DNA from: Polyporus tsugae
Lineage: Eukaryota > Basidiomycota > Agaricomycetes > Polyporales > Polyporaceae
Reading direction: 5' to 3'
Length of the DNA: 64,000 nucleotides
Assembly: GCA_024305745.1 (NCBI GenBank)
Contig: JAHRBS010000003.1
Location: 1,798,001 to 1,862,000 of the forward strand
The first letter of the stretch is position 1; the number at the start of each line of letters is the position of its first letter. A model generated the notes under the pieces. That model saw only the letters and a list, made by a program, of their open reading frames with translations. It searched no databases and had not been told where the DNA came from. Positions 1 to 10,865 of this stretch are shown here, piece by piece. Made by a program: the position numbers and the translations under genes.

Positions 1-165
1 TACTTTGTCCCCCCAGAGACTGTCGACGTCCACCTGCAGTCACAGCCAGGCTCGGCCTCGATCCTCATGCACGTCCTCCCTCCGCCTCCGCCTCCCCATC
101 CCACCCGCCTCCCTACTGTCAGTGGATGCTAGCTCCCACCCCCGCCCCCGTCCCACTAGATCACC

Positions 166-3036
166 ATGGCTGCCACACTAGGGCCACCCTCGATCGTCCA
201 CCTTCGCTCAAGGTCCAGTTTCGGTTCTCTCTCAGACTCCGCTTCCCTCCATAACGACAGCGACCCCTCAGCTCCTCCCCGCTTCCCCCACACCCATGCC
301 CAGCTGGCCGCCATCGCCCGCCTCTACAAGCCAGACGCTTTCGTCGGCGATCCTGATGGCGACCAGAACATCAGCTCGTCCCTCGTTGCTCGTGTCGTCG
401 GCCTCCTCGACAGCGAGCGCGAGGATGAGCTCAAGGGCCTCCTCAAGGACATGTTTGGCCCCATTAGCGAGGACGAGGTTCGTCCTCCACGGTCCCTGTC
501 CCTCTTCATCCCCGCCGCCCGCTCATTACTGCTTTTCCCCAGCTCGAACAGCATGTGCTCGATCTCATGCACAAGCATAGAGATGACATAGACAACGTAC
601 CCTTTCTCTTCTTGACTCCTACCCGCCGTCCTATTTCCAGGCCTTCGTCCCGTGCTTCTACTCACTCTGCTCGACTTATCCCCAACCGTCCTGATACGCC
701 CAATTCTGCCCCTAGCTCTCCGCTTGCCATGATCTTCCGCAGGCCCCACACTCCCCTCTCCTCTCCTCTTGGAACGTCCGGTCCTCAACCTGCTTCCTAC
801 ATGTCCGGTCGCAGCGAATCCCCAGGCGCGTCGCCCATCATCACTCACGCTCAGTTCGCCGTCAGTCTCCCGTCTTCTCCCATGCTGTCCCCCCGGCTGC
901 TCAATGCCAAGGCTTCAGAGTTTAAGCCTATCCCTCGTCCTCTTTCCGCCGCTTCGTCTAATCCCAGTTCCTTGGCCGCTCTGCGCGGGGAGACCCCTTC
1001 CCCAGACTTGTGGGCTCCTCCCTCCCGGCCCACATCTAAGCTCGCAATCGCCGCGCCTTTGACACCCGACAGCTCCCTCCTTCACAGGGCAGGTACTCCC
1101 ACCTCCTCTCTGCGCTCCTCTGTGCGCCCGGATGACGACGACGAGGACCCATTCGATCCGTTTGCCGCCCGCGCTATCCCTCGGTCATTCCATCCAAGCA
1201 CCTCAGACGATCTGCTATGGGGTAACTCCCCTATTTCGGCTTCGTCGCTATCCGCAGACGAATCGCCATTTCCACAAGTTTTCGGAAGCAGTTTGGACCA
1301 CAACGGATCGTCCCACGAAACTCCTTCGAGACAGAGTCAAGAGGATGAAATGGATCCTGAAATGGCCGCCATGCTTACCGACGGTATGACACCGTTTGAC
1401 GTCTTGAGTTCGGTTTTCGGTGCAACGCTCGCCCCGTCCGAACTTGAAGAGGCTCTAGCTGCGAACGGATATGACTTCGAGCGCGCCATGACTTGGCTGG
1501 TAGATCGTTCGATGGCTAGTCATTCCAGTCCAGCCCAGCCAAGGATACAATCTGTTGGTAACCGGGTCATGGTTGTCCAACGAGATGGCCATGGAGTTCG
1601 GGGAGGACGCGCTGCGTTCCACGGCCCTCAAGGCCGCAATGGCGGACGTTTCTCCAATGGTCGCCCTGTCCAGGGTGGAAACCGTGTATGCAGGTATTTC
1701 CTTGCTGGGGAGTGCTTGCGGGCAGACTGCCGGTTCAGGTTAGGACAACCATCTACCATGAGTGAGACGCAACTGACATTGTGCCATTAGCCATGACCTT
1801 GAGCGTGCGCTCTGCCGATTCTGGCTCCGGGGTACTTGCGCGAAAGGAGAGAACTGCGAGTTCTTGCATCATCTTCCACAGGACATCGATGTCCAAGGCC
1901 TGAGCCATGCTGTTTCCCGCGTGGACATCAACAGCGGACAGTCAGAACACAAACAAAGCGCATCTTTGGATGATTTCCCATCCCTTAATCATGCAGCTTC
2001 ATCTGGCAGAGACAACGGCGCTCGGCGAGGTGCGGTTGGCTTTGGCCGAGGAGAGGGAGGCAGCTACGATCCAAGTCGCACTCGCTTCGCCGCAGCGGTC
2101 AAGAAGCCGCTGATCAATCCGCAGATGGCGGTTGCGAAGGACCCGGTGACGTTGGCCGCACGCAGAGAGGCTATGGGCACTTCTGCAGAGCCTTTGCATC
2201 CCAATACTGCTATCGTTGCCCCCAAACCATCACCCAGAATCAAGCTACGAGCACCAAGCCTTCTGCCTACTCTACCCACGGGAGACTCAGTCAACAAGCT
2301 TTACATGACTTATCGATCGAGGGCTCTCCGACTCGGCGCAGCACGCAATGCCTGTCTCTCTCGTGCCGCAGACGCTTGGAGACGTGGAGATGGGGCCGCT
2401 GCAAAGCGTTTCAGTCGTGAGGGACACGACCTGAACGCTAAGATGGCAGCGGAGATGGTGGAAGCTGCAGGCAAGCTGGTGAGGGAGCGTGCGAGACTGG
2501 CCGAGCAAGCTGTGCGTGGACGGGATGGTGGCTGGTCGGACGATCCGGGTGACAGAGCTGCTCGCGGTCGCATCTGTGGGGCTGGACTGGGTGTCTGTCT
2601 TGGTATTGCAAACCAGTCTATTGGTGGAGATACCAAGATGGCCCCCGAGGAGCGCACGGAGGCGATGCTAGACTTGCATGGTCTGCATTCTGCAGAAGCT
2701 ACGGAGGTGTTGGAAGAATTTCTCCTCGCAGTAAGGCCCTACTCCCTTTCCTCATGCATCTTTGTTGACTGACTCAAGCAACCACAGCTTGAGCGCGAGC
2801 ACTTCTACGGCTTGGGTGAGTCGCCTAGGTGTCCCGTCTTGCGCGCTTCCCACGTTGACCGAGGGACAGGGTACATCGTTGTGGGAGAGGAAAAGCACAC
2901 GGGCACCCAAGATCCCGCTCGTGGCGCATCGAGGGCACGACTTGCCTCTGGTGTTCGTGAGTGGTTGCACATGTGGGGTTACCCTTGGAGCGATCGGGAC
3001 GGTGTGGTCTGCGTAGATCCGCTCACGCATCAGTAG
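166..3036 (+). CDS. CUE / CCCH zinc finger / DUF1771 / Smr-domain protein (5 exons)
   Basis: Exons join(166..477, 543..1738, 1791..2730, 2788..2815, 2870..3036) keep frame through four GT-AG introns and give 880 residues. Residues 1-380 are Ser/Pro-rich and low in complexity. A CUE/UBA-like helix bundle follows (about 380-425, TPFDVLSSVFG...DFERAMTWLVD). Two CCCH fingers lie at about 486-530; the first is C-x7-C-x4-C-x3-H and its last His is completed only by splicing exon 2 to exon 3. DUF1771 spans about 674-745. A C-terminal Smr domain (about 795-880) carries LDLHGLH and GEEKHTG motifs. Smr domains bind or cleave nucleic acid; CCCH fingers usually bind RNA and CUE binds ubiquitin, so an RNA-surveillance or ribosome-associated role is likely (inference from family knowledge). 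The start is the first in-frame ATG, with context CACCATGG. The last two exons are very short or small, so the exact splice sites there are slightly less certain. A host gene with no sign of decay. Confidence 0.9.
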
Positions 3037-3532
3037 AAAAGGAGAAAGCAATTTCGGATCGGAAAGGTTATGGATGGAAACAAACGATTCAATGTACATC
3101 ATACGGAAATGTTGTTCGGGAATTTGGGCTCGAGGATGTGGCGGACAAATGGCTTGTTGAATATGTATGCTGCTTAGACTAGTGCCGAATTTGTTCGTTG
3201 TACATGCATGTCTTGTTCTCGGTCAATAACATTGCCACTCGGAACTTGTGTTTGTTGAAGCTTATCAAGATTGGCAAGCCGTTTGGTGATGGAGACCGCC
3301 ACGCGGATGTCGAGGGTGGTTGCAACTTGCACAGTGATGGGCCGGCGCCATGTCGCAACCTCCCACCATGATCTGTAACTTGTGAGGACGGTTGTCCATC
3401 CCATCCGTCGCTGCGCACTCGGCACCCTCTCACAGCCTCGCGCGTCCGACCTCGCCACTCTCCATTTCTATACCCTTCTCAAACTGTCACGACCATTCAC
3501 GACTCTATCCACATTTCCTCTCCCTGTCCATC

Positions 3533-5008
3533 ATGTCCGCCCCTCATCTCCCCGACGAACCCCAAATCATCCTGAACTCTGACACTACTCGCCCAATGTC
3601 TATAGACCTCTCCCTCGAACTCGAACGACAGCTCGAAGCAGAGTCCCTTCCTAACTCACCGAATCCGCCGCGGCCACAGTCGCTCGATGCCAGCGTCCTC
3701 GCCACCATTGTTACGCATCTTCGGCAGTCTTTAGCAGAGACAACGAAGGAGCGCGATATTCTTGCTGAGAAACTCGCCGAGGCCCAGACGCGAGATGAAG
3801 GCATGCGAGACACTCTCGAGCATGTGACAGATAAGTGCATCAGGATGGAAAACGACCTCGAGATCGCCTCAAATCAGCAGAAGGAGAACGAGGAGACGAT
3901 TGCCATGTTGAGGAGTAAGGTTGAGGAAAGCAGGTGCGTCCGCAACAGTTTATGTCGTTCACCCCATCGCTGAGCTTTGTGATTCCCTAGACGCGCTCTG
4001 ATGCGCCTCCAAACCGAGAGACGGATGAGCGTTGCTTCTAACCTGTCCCTCGACTTATCAAGACCGCCCCCCATCCTTCCCTCTCTTAGTGGCCCGTCTT
4101 CGTCCAAACGAGCTTCCTTTGCGCCCTTCACCGGTTCTGTTGCTGGGCGAGCAAATCACAACCATCGCCGCATCTCCTCTATTTCCGACTCCGGGTTCCT
4201 GTTGACCAGCTCTTCGACCGGGGAACCACCAATCTGGCCGCCAACGTCGCCCATGTCTCAACATATACCCGACGATATCGAGTCTACTCCCACTGATCGC
4301 TATGGTTCTCCTGCGAAGAATAGACGCATATCGCTCCTGTTCGGACGAGGCGCTGCACCCCTGCAAGAATCGTCAAGCGATATCGAAGTGGAGTTGCTCC
4401 GCAAGCAGCTTCGCGCCGCGCAGCAGCAACTAGATGACACGAAGCGCGAACTCGTCGAGGCTCAAGAAGGTCACGAAGCCTCTGAGCTCTGCGCTCGCGC
4501 ATTACGAACCTTCATTTCGGAGAACAATGTTGGGGTGCCGCCTCTCATGCAGACGAACGGTTCTCCTACTGCTCCCTCAAATGTGTCACACTCGAAACAG
4601 GGAAGCACCGCCTCGCGGTGGGGCTTTAGGCTGTGGACCACATCTGATACTGATTCGGCCAAATCCGCTCCTACTCCTATCTCTAACCACCCTTCCGAGC
4701 CGAGCTCGACCGTTTCGACTCATGACCAAACTGCCCCTCGGAAATTCGGCGGATTCTTCGGCACGAAGATAAACACTTCCTCGAACACTCCCTCCTACCC
4801 CCCATATGACCCCATACATCAAGAAGCGATGTACAACGGCTCGGATTCCTCCTCATTGGCCGACTCTACAGGCCCAGTAAGCCCCGCATCGGAGGTACCA
4901 ACGTGCAGTGCAGGGCTCGAAAGGAATTCCATCGTGACCGAAGGGACGAAATCGGAAATGACACCATACGACCATACTGGGGAACTTTCTGTAGCATCCG
5001 TGGCCTAG
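3533..5008 (+). CDS. Coiled-coil protein of unknown function (2 exons)
   Basis: Exons join(3533..3933, 3991..5008) with a 57-bp GT-AG intron give 472 residues. I chose the ATG at 3533 (context CATCATGTC), although the frame is open upstream to 3392. The N-terminal third is heptad-rich and charged (for example LRQSLAETTKERDILAEKL), consistent with a coiled coil. A Ser/Pro-rich linker follows with basic patches. A second coiled coil lies near residues 260-310 (VELLRKQLRAAQQQLDDTKR), ending in ALRTFISENNVGVPP. The C-terminus is again Ser/Thr-rich and disordered. I do not recognise the family; the two-coil plus disordered design suggests a scaffold, trafficking or cytoskeletal adaptor, but that is only inference. 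It lies about 500 bp downstream of the Smr gene in the same orientation, with no sign of transposon decay. Confidence 0.8.
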
Positions 5009-5650
5009 ACATTTATGCATTTCCTATGGATTTGTGGCTCATTTTAAGAATTGTTCCATTGGGGGTTGCATGTAGTTCGAAACAAGGTACCTTCTCCACT
5101 TATAATTTCGTGAACCTCACGAAGGGGCTTGCTTCAAGGTCCATGAATCAGTCAGGATGTTTGTGATGAACTCGAGGCTGTGAGGGCAAGGGTTCCGACT
5201 GTAAGTCAAACACAAGGAGATCTTCAGTCAGTGAGTGAATGACTAGATTGTATGTCATCGGAAAACTGGAAGGAGCCCGGTAAGCCGATATAGCATTGGT
5301 CGGGAAATGCCAGCGGGCCTTCCATTACAAAACCCTTATATGCCCACATCTACCGAATACCGGAGTCGGACCAGACTGATGACGTACTTACCTGACAATA
5401 TCAGACATCCCATTCTGACCACTGTCAGACACTCGGTTACAAGGGGCATCTGCAAGGGCATCTGGAGTCAGTCCGATTCCCTCAAGTACGCCAGATACCA
5501 TTTGGCGGTGCCCACCTACCTATATATTGCATTGTCTACCCCTTGAACAGAATGATACAACTTCTAGACATTATTGACGTTATTATGCTTTGCCAGCGTA
5601 TATAAGACATTGTGATTTTCTCTTCGATTTTCCGATGGTTACCAAGTACC
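5009..5650. other. Intergenic, no gene seen
   Basis: No credible coding frame or splice-supported ORF is visible. The only recognisable element is a short piece of the copia-D LTR at 5200-5244, annotated separately. This stretch marks the boundary between the host genes and the transposon-rich remainder. Confidence 0.5.
5200..5244 (-). repeat. Internally deleted fragment of the copia-D LTR
   Basis: The first 21 bases (TGTAAGTCAAACACAAGGAG and the next A) match the start of the LTR at 5651-5671. The next bases (TCTTCAGTCAGTGAGTGAA...) match 5724 onward. So 52 bases (5672-5723) are missing between them. Confidence 0.6.
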
Positions 5651-6077
5651 TGTAAGTCAAACACAAGGAGACTAAGGTAAAGTCAGTAACTACAAGTAAG
5701 AGAGAGGTATGTATAGTACTTACTCTTCAGTCAGTGAGTGAACGACTGAAGAGCAGGAGCAGAGAATGCAGTCCTTATATACTACAGTAGGGAGTGCATG
5801 AGTAAGCGATAAAGAAGTCACATGTATGCATGAGTAAGACAATGAGTCAAGTATTGTGCAATATAGCACCATAAAGTGAGTCATAGAACTACCTAGACTA
5901 TTCTAGAGCAGTATGGATTGTCCAAGAAGATTCCAGATGTCTCCAGACCTCTACAACAATAGTGAGAGAGAGAAACCTAAATATGGTAAGTAAGATGTAT
6001 AGCATTGACTAAGCGCCATGTGGTCGCATAGCCTCATGTCCGGATAAGTCCATACCCTAAACACTCAAAGTCCAACA
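5651..6077 (-). repeat. 3' LTR of copia element D
   Basis: On the minus strand this unit begins TGTTGGAC and ends ...TTGACTTACA, the TG...CA boundaries of an LTR of 427 bp. It is preceded by the purine run GAGTAGGAG, a typical copia polypurine tract. It directly follows the 3' end of the D pol frame. The matching 5' LTR is missing, so the boundaries rest on termini and context rather than on a repeat pair. Confidence 0.65.
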
Positions 6078-6104
6078 CTCCTACTCAATCCATGCAGCGA
6101 TGAA

Positions 6105-7096
6105 TCAAGCACCAAGGCCAACACCGTCATAGAACTTCTTGATGATCGAAAATGGGACATTCTTTGTGAGGGCATCAGCAGGCTCATCTGCTGAAGCGAC
6201 ATGAAAGATGTCAACTTGACCCACTATGTAGAACTCGCGGATGAAGTGATATCAAACTTCCACATGCGTGGTTCGATGTTCCACAACTAGATTGACAGCG
6301 AGGAAGATCATGCCTCGATTGTCGACAAAGAGAGGAGTGGGGAAGTCCATCTCATATCCAAGTTCAGTCGAGAAACTTCTGAGCCATGCCATCTGATGAC
6401 AAGTGTCGGAGGCTGCTTTGTACTCTGCTTCAGTCGAGGAAAGCGAAATAGTAGGCTGACGCCTTGAGACCCAAGAAATGGCAGCACCGGCCATCAAGAA
6501 GAGCATGCCTGAAGTAGAATGCCGATCATCCTTGTCTTCGGCCCAGTCCGAGTCCAAGTAAGCGACCAGACCATCATTGGAAGCACCTTTGTAACAGATC
6601 TTGAAAGACTTGGTCCCTTGAAAGTAGCGCAGGATGTAACAGGCATAGTTCCAGTGGTCAGGTGATGGATTAGAAAGGTAGCATGAAAGACGAGTCACGG
6701 CAAAGGAAATGTCCAGTCGTGTTCCGAGCATGGCGTACATGAGACTGCCAATGAGGCTCTGATAACGCTTCCGGTCAGCATCAGATGCAACTCTGTCGTA
6801 GCTGACAAGAACTGCTCCAGCAGGAAGCGGAGTATGCGATGGATTACAGTCACCCATATAGGACCACTCGAGAACAGACTGGATGTACTCTTCCTGGTCA
6901 ATGTCAATGATGCGAAGAGCGCAATCATGACAGATGCGAATACCAAGGAAGCGCTGTACTGGACCTAAGTCCGTCATCTTGTACTGTCTGCTGAGTGTCT
7001 GTTTGACGGTCTTGATGTGATTCCTGTCATCGCCAAATGTAAGTAGATTGTCAACATAAAGAACCACAATGGTGACTGAGTTCGCCCTCTGTCGCC
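6105..7096 (-). pseudogene. Ty1/copia Pol fragment (RT C-terminus and RNase H), element D
   Basis: Translation gives the end of a copia reverse transcriptase and its RNase H. Landmarks are VVLYVDNLLTFG at the catalytic box, LGIRICHD, SLIGSLMY, YLDSDWAEDKDDRHSTSG, SLSSTEAEY and the terminal EPADALTKN region. The catalytic YVDD is YVDN here. The frame is also broken by TGA in HVEV*YHFIREF, where CGA or AAG is usual. The element is cut at 7096 by the LTR of gypsy A-4, so integrase and Gag are lost. A dead 3' remnant. Confidence 0.85.
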
Positions 7097-7542
7097 TGTT
7101 ACAACTGGCCGTCGAGTAAGGACCAGGGAGACTTACAAGACGAGCAAGGGCGTCAACGAGCACTTGTGCAGCGAGAGCGGAGCAAGGCTCAACGGTCAGG
7201 GCTGGAGACAAGATGTATTGAGTAAGTAGGTATCTACGAGCAAAATACAGCGAGGCTTACCTGGAGACAAGAGGTCGAAACTGAGGTCTCCAGGCAGCAA
7301 AGTACAGGTCCTTGTATACGTATAGAGGACAATGAGAACCCAGGGACAATAGGTAACTATGGACACAGGTGAACAATGGAAACGGAACAATAGTGATGAC
7401 GGACAATAAGGAGCTATTGTGCAAAGGAACAAAGGACAAGATACAATGCAACGGAGAACAATAAGTACAACGTGAGAAGTAGATTGTCCAGAAAAGGAAA
7501 CTAAGTTGCTGGTAGCAGGCGCCAAATGGAACATTCATGACA
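7097..7542 (-). repeat. LTR of gypsy family A (A-4)
   Basis: 446 bp, plus-strand ends TGTTACAACTGG...TTCATGACA, matching the other family-A LTRs. The polypurine tract (minus strand AGGAGGGGGTAT) abuts at 7543. It is a 3' LTR belonging to the fragment on its right. The TATA box found in other copies is altered here (reads GTATACAAGG). Confidence 0.9.
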
Positions 7543-8067
7543 ATACCCCCCTCCTAAGGGTCGTGCCTTCACGACTAAGTCTTCTTGAGAGGACCAGGTG
7601 CCTCTGCGTGCATTGAATAGAATTTTTGCACGAGCTGCGGCGCATGTATAAGGTCCACTGCATCCTCCCAGCTGTCGTGTTCAGGGCCCCAACCCTTCCA
7701 GTGTACGAGGCACTGCAGTTTCTTCCACCGCCTATACCGCTGTGACTCCAACACTTCCTCCACTTCGTACTCCTCCTCCCCCTCCACTTCATTTGCCGCT
7801 GGCTCTGCCGGATGACAACCGGGGAGTCGACTCTCCTTGTGTGGAAGCAAGAGAGAAACATGGAATACTGGGTGGATTACAAGGTCCTTGGGGAGTCTGA
7901 GCTCGTAAGCTAGATTGCCCACTTTGCGTATAACCAGATACGGGCCAGCGTATCGATCCACCAGTTTCCAAGAGACTCTAGGAACACGGAAGTTCCTCAT
8001 ATTGAGCCACACCTTCTGGTCTTCCTTGAACTCTGGAGCGTCACGGACATACCAATCATAGTACTCC
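7543..8067 (-). pseudogene. Gypsy A-4 Pol C-terminus (integrase end and chromodomain)
   Basis: Minus-strand frame 7575-8012 contains the integrase C-terminal segment (KLVDRYAGPYLVIRKVGNLA, HPVFHVSLLLPHKESRL). A chromodomain follows (EVEEVLESQRYRRWKKLQ, VHWKGWGPEHDSWEDAVDL). Chromodomains of this kind tether integration to histone marks in chromoviruses. The rest of the element is missing: sequence identity stops where the family-B LTR begins at 8068. Confidence 0.85.
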
Positions 8068-8484
8068 TGTCACAGTTTTTCGCGCCACATTTGGTATCCT
8101 AGTCACAGCCACCAACCCTAACCCCGGGTTCACCCATTTCCGGACTCCAGCCTGGACACTGGTCATCATTATGTAATAGTACTTACCTCTTTGTTCTCCT
8201 TTTGGACTGGCTCACCTGCCATCAGTGCTCAAGCCTGCCCTGAAGGCAGGTGGTCTGTGCACCTGTCATGTGTAGTATATAAGGGCTGTGATGTGGGCTC
8301 AGAGACCTTAGATTCTGTCTCTTGTTCGCTCCCCATCATCTGTAGGCAGCTTAACAGCCCCTGCCATCCTCTGCCTTCTAGTCTAGGCCAATCTATCTGC
8401 TACTTCTGTTGTCACCCTCTGTGTGTCTCCATCAGTGAGCCCTTATCTTTGTTTGTTTTGTGGCACAGTCATTCAGCTGTGACA
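8068..8484 (+). repeat. 5' LTR of gypsy family B (B-1)
   Basis: The 417-bp LTR is bounded by perfect inverted 8-mers TGTCACAG (8068-8075) and CTGTGACA (8477-8484). It has a TATA box TATATAAGG at 8276. A dyad GCCTGCC/GGCAGG lies at about 8233-8250. The same sequence occurs at 43709 in B-2, where a solo LTR of family A interrupts it. No 3' partner is present because the element is truncated at 13553. Confidence 0.75.
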
Positions 8485-8497
8485 TTAGACAGAATCT
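8276..8497 (+). promoter_or_regulatory. B-1 promoter, predicted RNA start and self-priming site
   Basis: TATATAA at 8276-8282 is followed 34 bp later by AGATTCTGTCT (8310-8320). The exact reverse complement AGACAGAATCT occurs at 8487-8497, two bases after the LTR end. This geometry is that of Tf1/sushi-type elements, in which the mRNA 5' end folds back to prime reverse transcription. No TGG-type tRNA primer site is seen after the LTR. Confidence 0.7.
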
Positions 8498-8506
8498 CAC
8501 ACCTAG

Positions 8507-9235
8507 GCCCCTGGTTCAGTGCCCAAGTCACTAGCCAGCCATCTCTCTTCCCCCCAGGAGTTTTATACACGTTTATCATCCCCCATTCCCTCCAAGGAGC
8601 AAGACCTCCAGGAGTTTACCTGTCACCACGTCAAGAGGCACGGTCATCTCCCAGTCCAGGACCAGATATCCTGCATACTTGTGGACTCTGCTGAGGATCG
8701 CCTTCACTACTGCCTTCGGGAGCACGCACCTCTGGTCCCTCGTCGCAAGGCTCTGCCTCAATCTGTCCCCTACGCCCGACCTTTGCCCAACACACCCCGC
8801 ATCCAGGCACCCACACCCACGCTACCAACCCCTGTCCTACCACTACCTATCCCCCTTGCGTGCCGCATCTCTGCTGCACCACTTCCAGCTTTCACCCACA
8901 CCAACGTCAACGACAACCTCGCTATCATCGAGACCAAGGCCCACGCCGTCCTCAAGCATCTCCAGGCCATCTTCGACCGCAAGGTGCTACTTGACGACCT
9001 TCCGCACGACCATCGTCTAGCCATCCAACGTGTCAGTGACCAACTGGAGTGGATCAGCGACAATATCAACCATAGCAGACCCAACTGGGCCCACAGTCAA
9101 CAACAGAGCATTGACCAGTTCTGCAAGGAGTTTGGAAAGATAAAGTTTTCGGGTTTAGGACAACGTTTCCCTAGAGTAGTGAACGCAATTGTTGAGCTAG
9201 ACAAGTTTGGGTACTTAGACTGGATTGTCTTGTAG
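8507..9235 (+). other. Long open leader frame of family B, lacking any methionine codon
   Basis: The frame from the TAG at 8504 to the TAG at 9233 is open for 242 codons but contains no ATG. The same frame in B-2 (44598-45206) is open apart from one TAG. Its sequence is Pro-rich in the middle and ends in a helical stretch (FDRKVLLDDLPHDHRLAIQR). B-1 and B-2 differ at many amino-acid positions, which argues against strong protein-level constraint. It may be an untranslated leader with accidental coding potential, or an exon of a spliced or non-AUG product. Confidence 0.4.
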
Positions 9236-9278
9236 TCTTCCCTTTGGTACAACAAAACCCCGGAGTTTGGAATACATT

Positions 9279-10865
9279 ATGTCTCGCTTTGAAGTTCTCT
9301 CAACGGATGCCTTTGGGCCCGAGGAACCGCACACACCACCCGGTGGAGGAAACAATCCGCTTGAAACAGAAACAACCCCCCGGCCAACCTCACAACACCT
9401 CACACGCCCGCCATCACCAACACCAACCCTTGAACCTATACAGACTCCAACAAGCTGGATGTTTCAGGGTAAACCATACAACATGCTCGCAGAGGCAGTC
9501 CGAGCATCTGGGACACACTACGAAATAGACACCGAGTACATCGACTGGATCCTAGCCGTAATGAACGATATGATCAGGCAAGACATCATAGGAGCTTACA
9601 ACCAGTTAGGGAACAAAATGTACGAACACCGGAACTCAACCACCGTCGACATCCACGAACTCCAAGCCCAGCAGAAAAGGTGTGTCACCCACACAAATTT
9701 CCACGAAGCCATGGACGACCTGGAGTCCCACTGTTGTGACTTGGAAATGGAGAATGATATGCTCAAGGCCAAGAGGGAAGTCCTCAAAACAGAGATGGAC
9801 GTCCTCAACACCAACACTATGATGCTCGTTGAGGTGATCAAGGAACTGAAAACGCAAGTTGCTTCCCTCATTGCTCACCCAACCACGGCACCTATCCGCA
9901 TGGCCCCGGCAACCGTCCCATCGCACAACACCCACCGGCCTAGAATCGCGGACCCTCCAAAGTTTAAAGGCAAAACCCCGGATCTTACAGTGGAGCAATG
10001 GTTCCAGAAACTTGGCATTTGGTTCCGGTACCAGAACATCACAATGGACGATGACAAGATCACCACCACTTTATTGTTCTTGGAAGGAGGAGCCCAGTCG
10101 TACGTGGATGATTATGCCCAAAAAGCTGCAGACAACACCTACCTTGGCACCTGGACCAGTTTCGTCGACCGGCTCAAGAGCGGATACCGGGAACTAGCAC
10201 CAGAGAAGTCTGCTCAACAATCTTTGGAGGAACTATGTGCTAAGTCCCAATTGTCCCTCGCCTTGTTTGCGGAGAACTTCCACCGTTTTGCCATCAAGTC
10301 TGGTTACTCTGACGTGGAGCTCATTCATTGTATTGACGCTCAGTGCAAGGGCGATCTCTGTACCACTATGATCACCCACCGCTCCTTGTCACCGTTTACA
10401 GTCCCCACGAAGTGGGAGAACTTCCTGGATTGGGTACTTGAGATCGAGATGGAGTACCGAGGGAACAAGTACCACAAGGCCGCCTCCTCTTCAAGAGCTG
10501 CCAGAGGTCCCGACACCATGGACATTGACACAATGCGCAAGCCGGAGAAGCTCTCCAAGGAGCAAGAGGACTGGCTAGCCAAGAAGATGTGCTTCCGGTG
10601 GGGCAAACACCCATACAAGTCTGGCACCAAGTGTCGTAACCCAGTATGTAAGGGGTACTACGAGCTCCCCGACTTCAAGGGCAAGGGTGTTGCACCAACC
10701 AAGATACGTGCTGTCGAGGAAGAAGCCAAGACCGAAGACCGAGACAAAATGGAGTTTGTAGTCAACGCGCTCAAGGAGTTTGAACTCAGAAGCAAGCAAG
10801 AGCACCAGGAGACCGCTGCACAGATTGTCGAGACCAACAAGGAGGATTTTCTCCAGCGGATGTAA
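9279..10865 (+). CDS. Gag of gypsy element B-1
   Basis: The 528-codon frame starts at ATG 9279; the frame is open upstream to 9225 but without a better context. The N-terminus is Pro/Thr-rich. A coiled-coil region (EMENDMLKAKREVLKTEMDV) is followed by the capsid-type retrotransposon Gag core (DPPKFKGKTPDLTVEQWFQK, GGAQSYVDDYAQKAAD, FAENFHRFAIKSGY). A degenerate Cys/His knuckle (CFRWGKHPYKSGTKC) lies near the C-terminus. Gag forms the virus-like particle that packages the element RNA. No internal stop is present, in contrast to the downstream pol. Confidence 0.8.
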   Translation: MSRFEVLSTDAFGPEEPHTPPGGGNNPLETETTPRPTSQHLTRPPSPTPTLEPIQTPTSWMFQGKPYNMLAEAVRASGTHYEIDTEYIDWILAVMNDMIRQDIIGAYNQLGNKMYEHRNSTTVDIHELQAQQKRCVTHTNFHEAMDDLESHCCDLEMENDMLKAKREVLKTEMDVLNTNTMMLVEVIKELKTQVASLIAHPTTAPIRMAPATVPSHNTHRPRIADPPKFKGKTPDLTVEQWFQKLGIWFRYQNITMDDDKITTTLLFLEGGAQSYVDDYAQKAADNTYLGTWTSFVDRLKSGYRELAPEKSAQQSLEELCAKSQLSLALFAENFHRFAIKSGYSDVELIHCIDAQCKGDLCTTMITHRSLSPFTVPTKWENFLDWVLEIEMEYRGNKYHKAASSSRAARGPDTMDIDTMRKPEKLSKEQEDWLAKKMCFRWGKHPYKSGTKCRNPVCKGYYELPDFKGKGVAPTKIRAVEEEAKTEDRDKMEFVVNALKEFELRSKQEHQETAAQIVETNKEDFLQRM

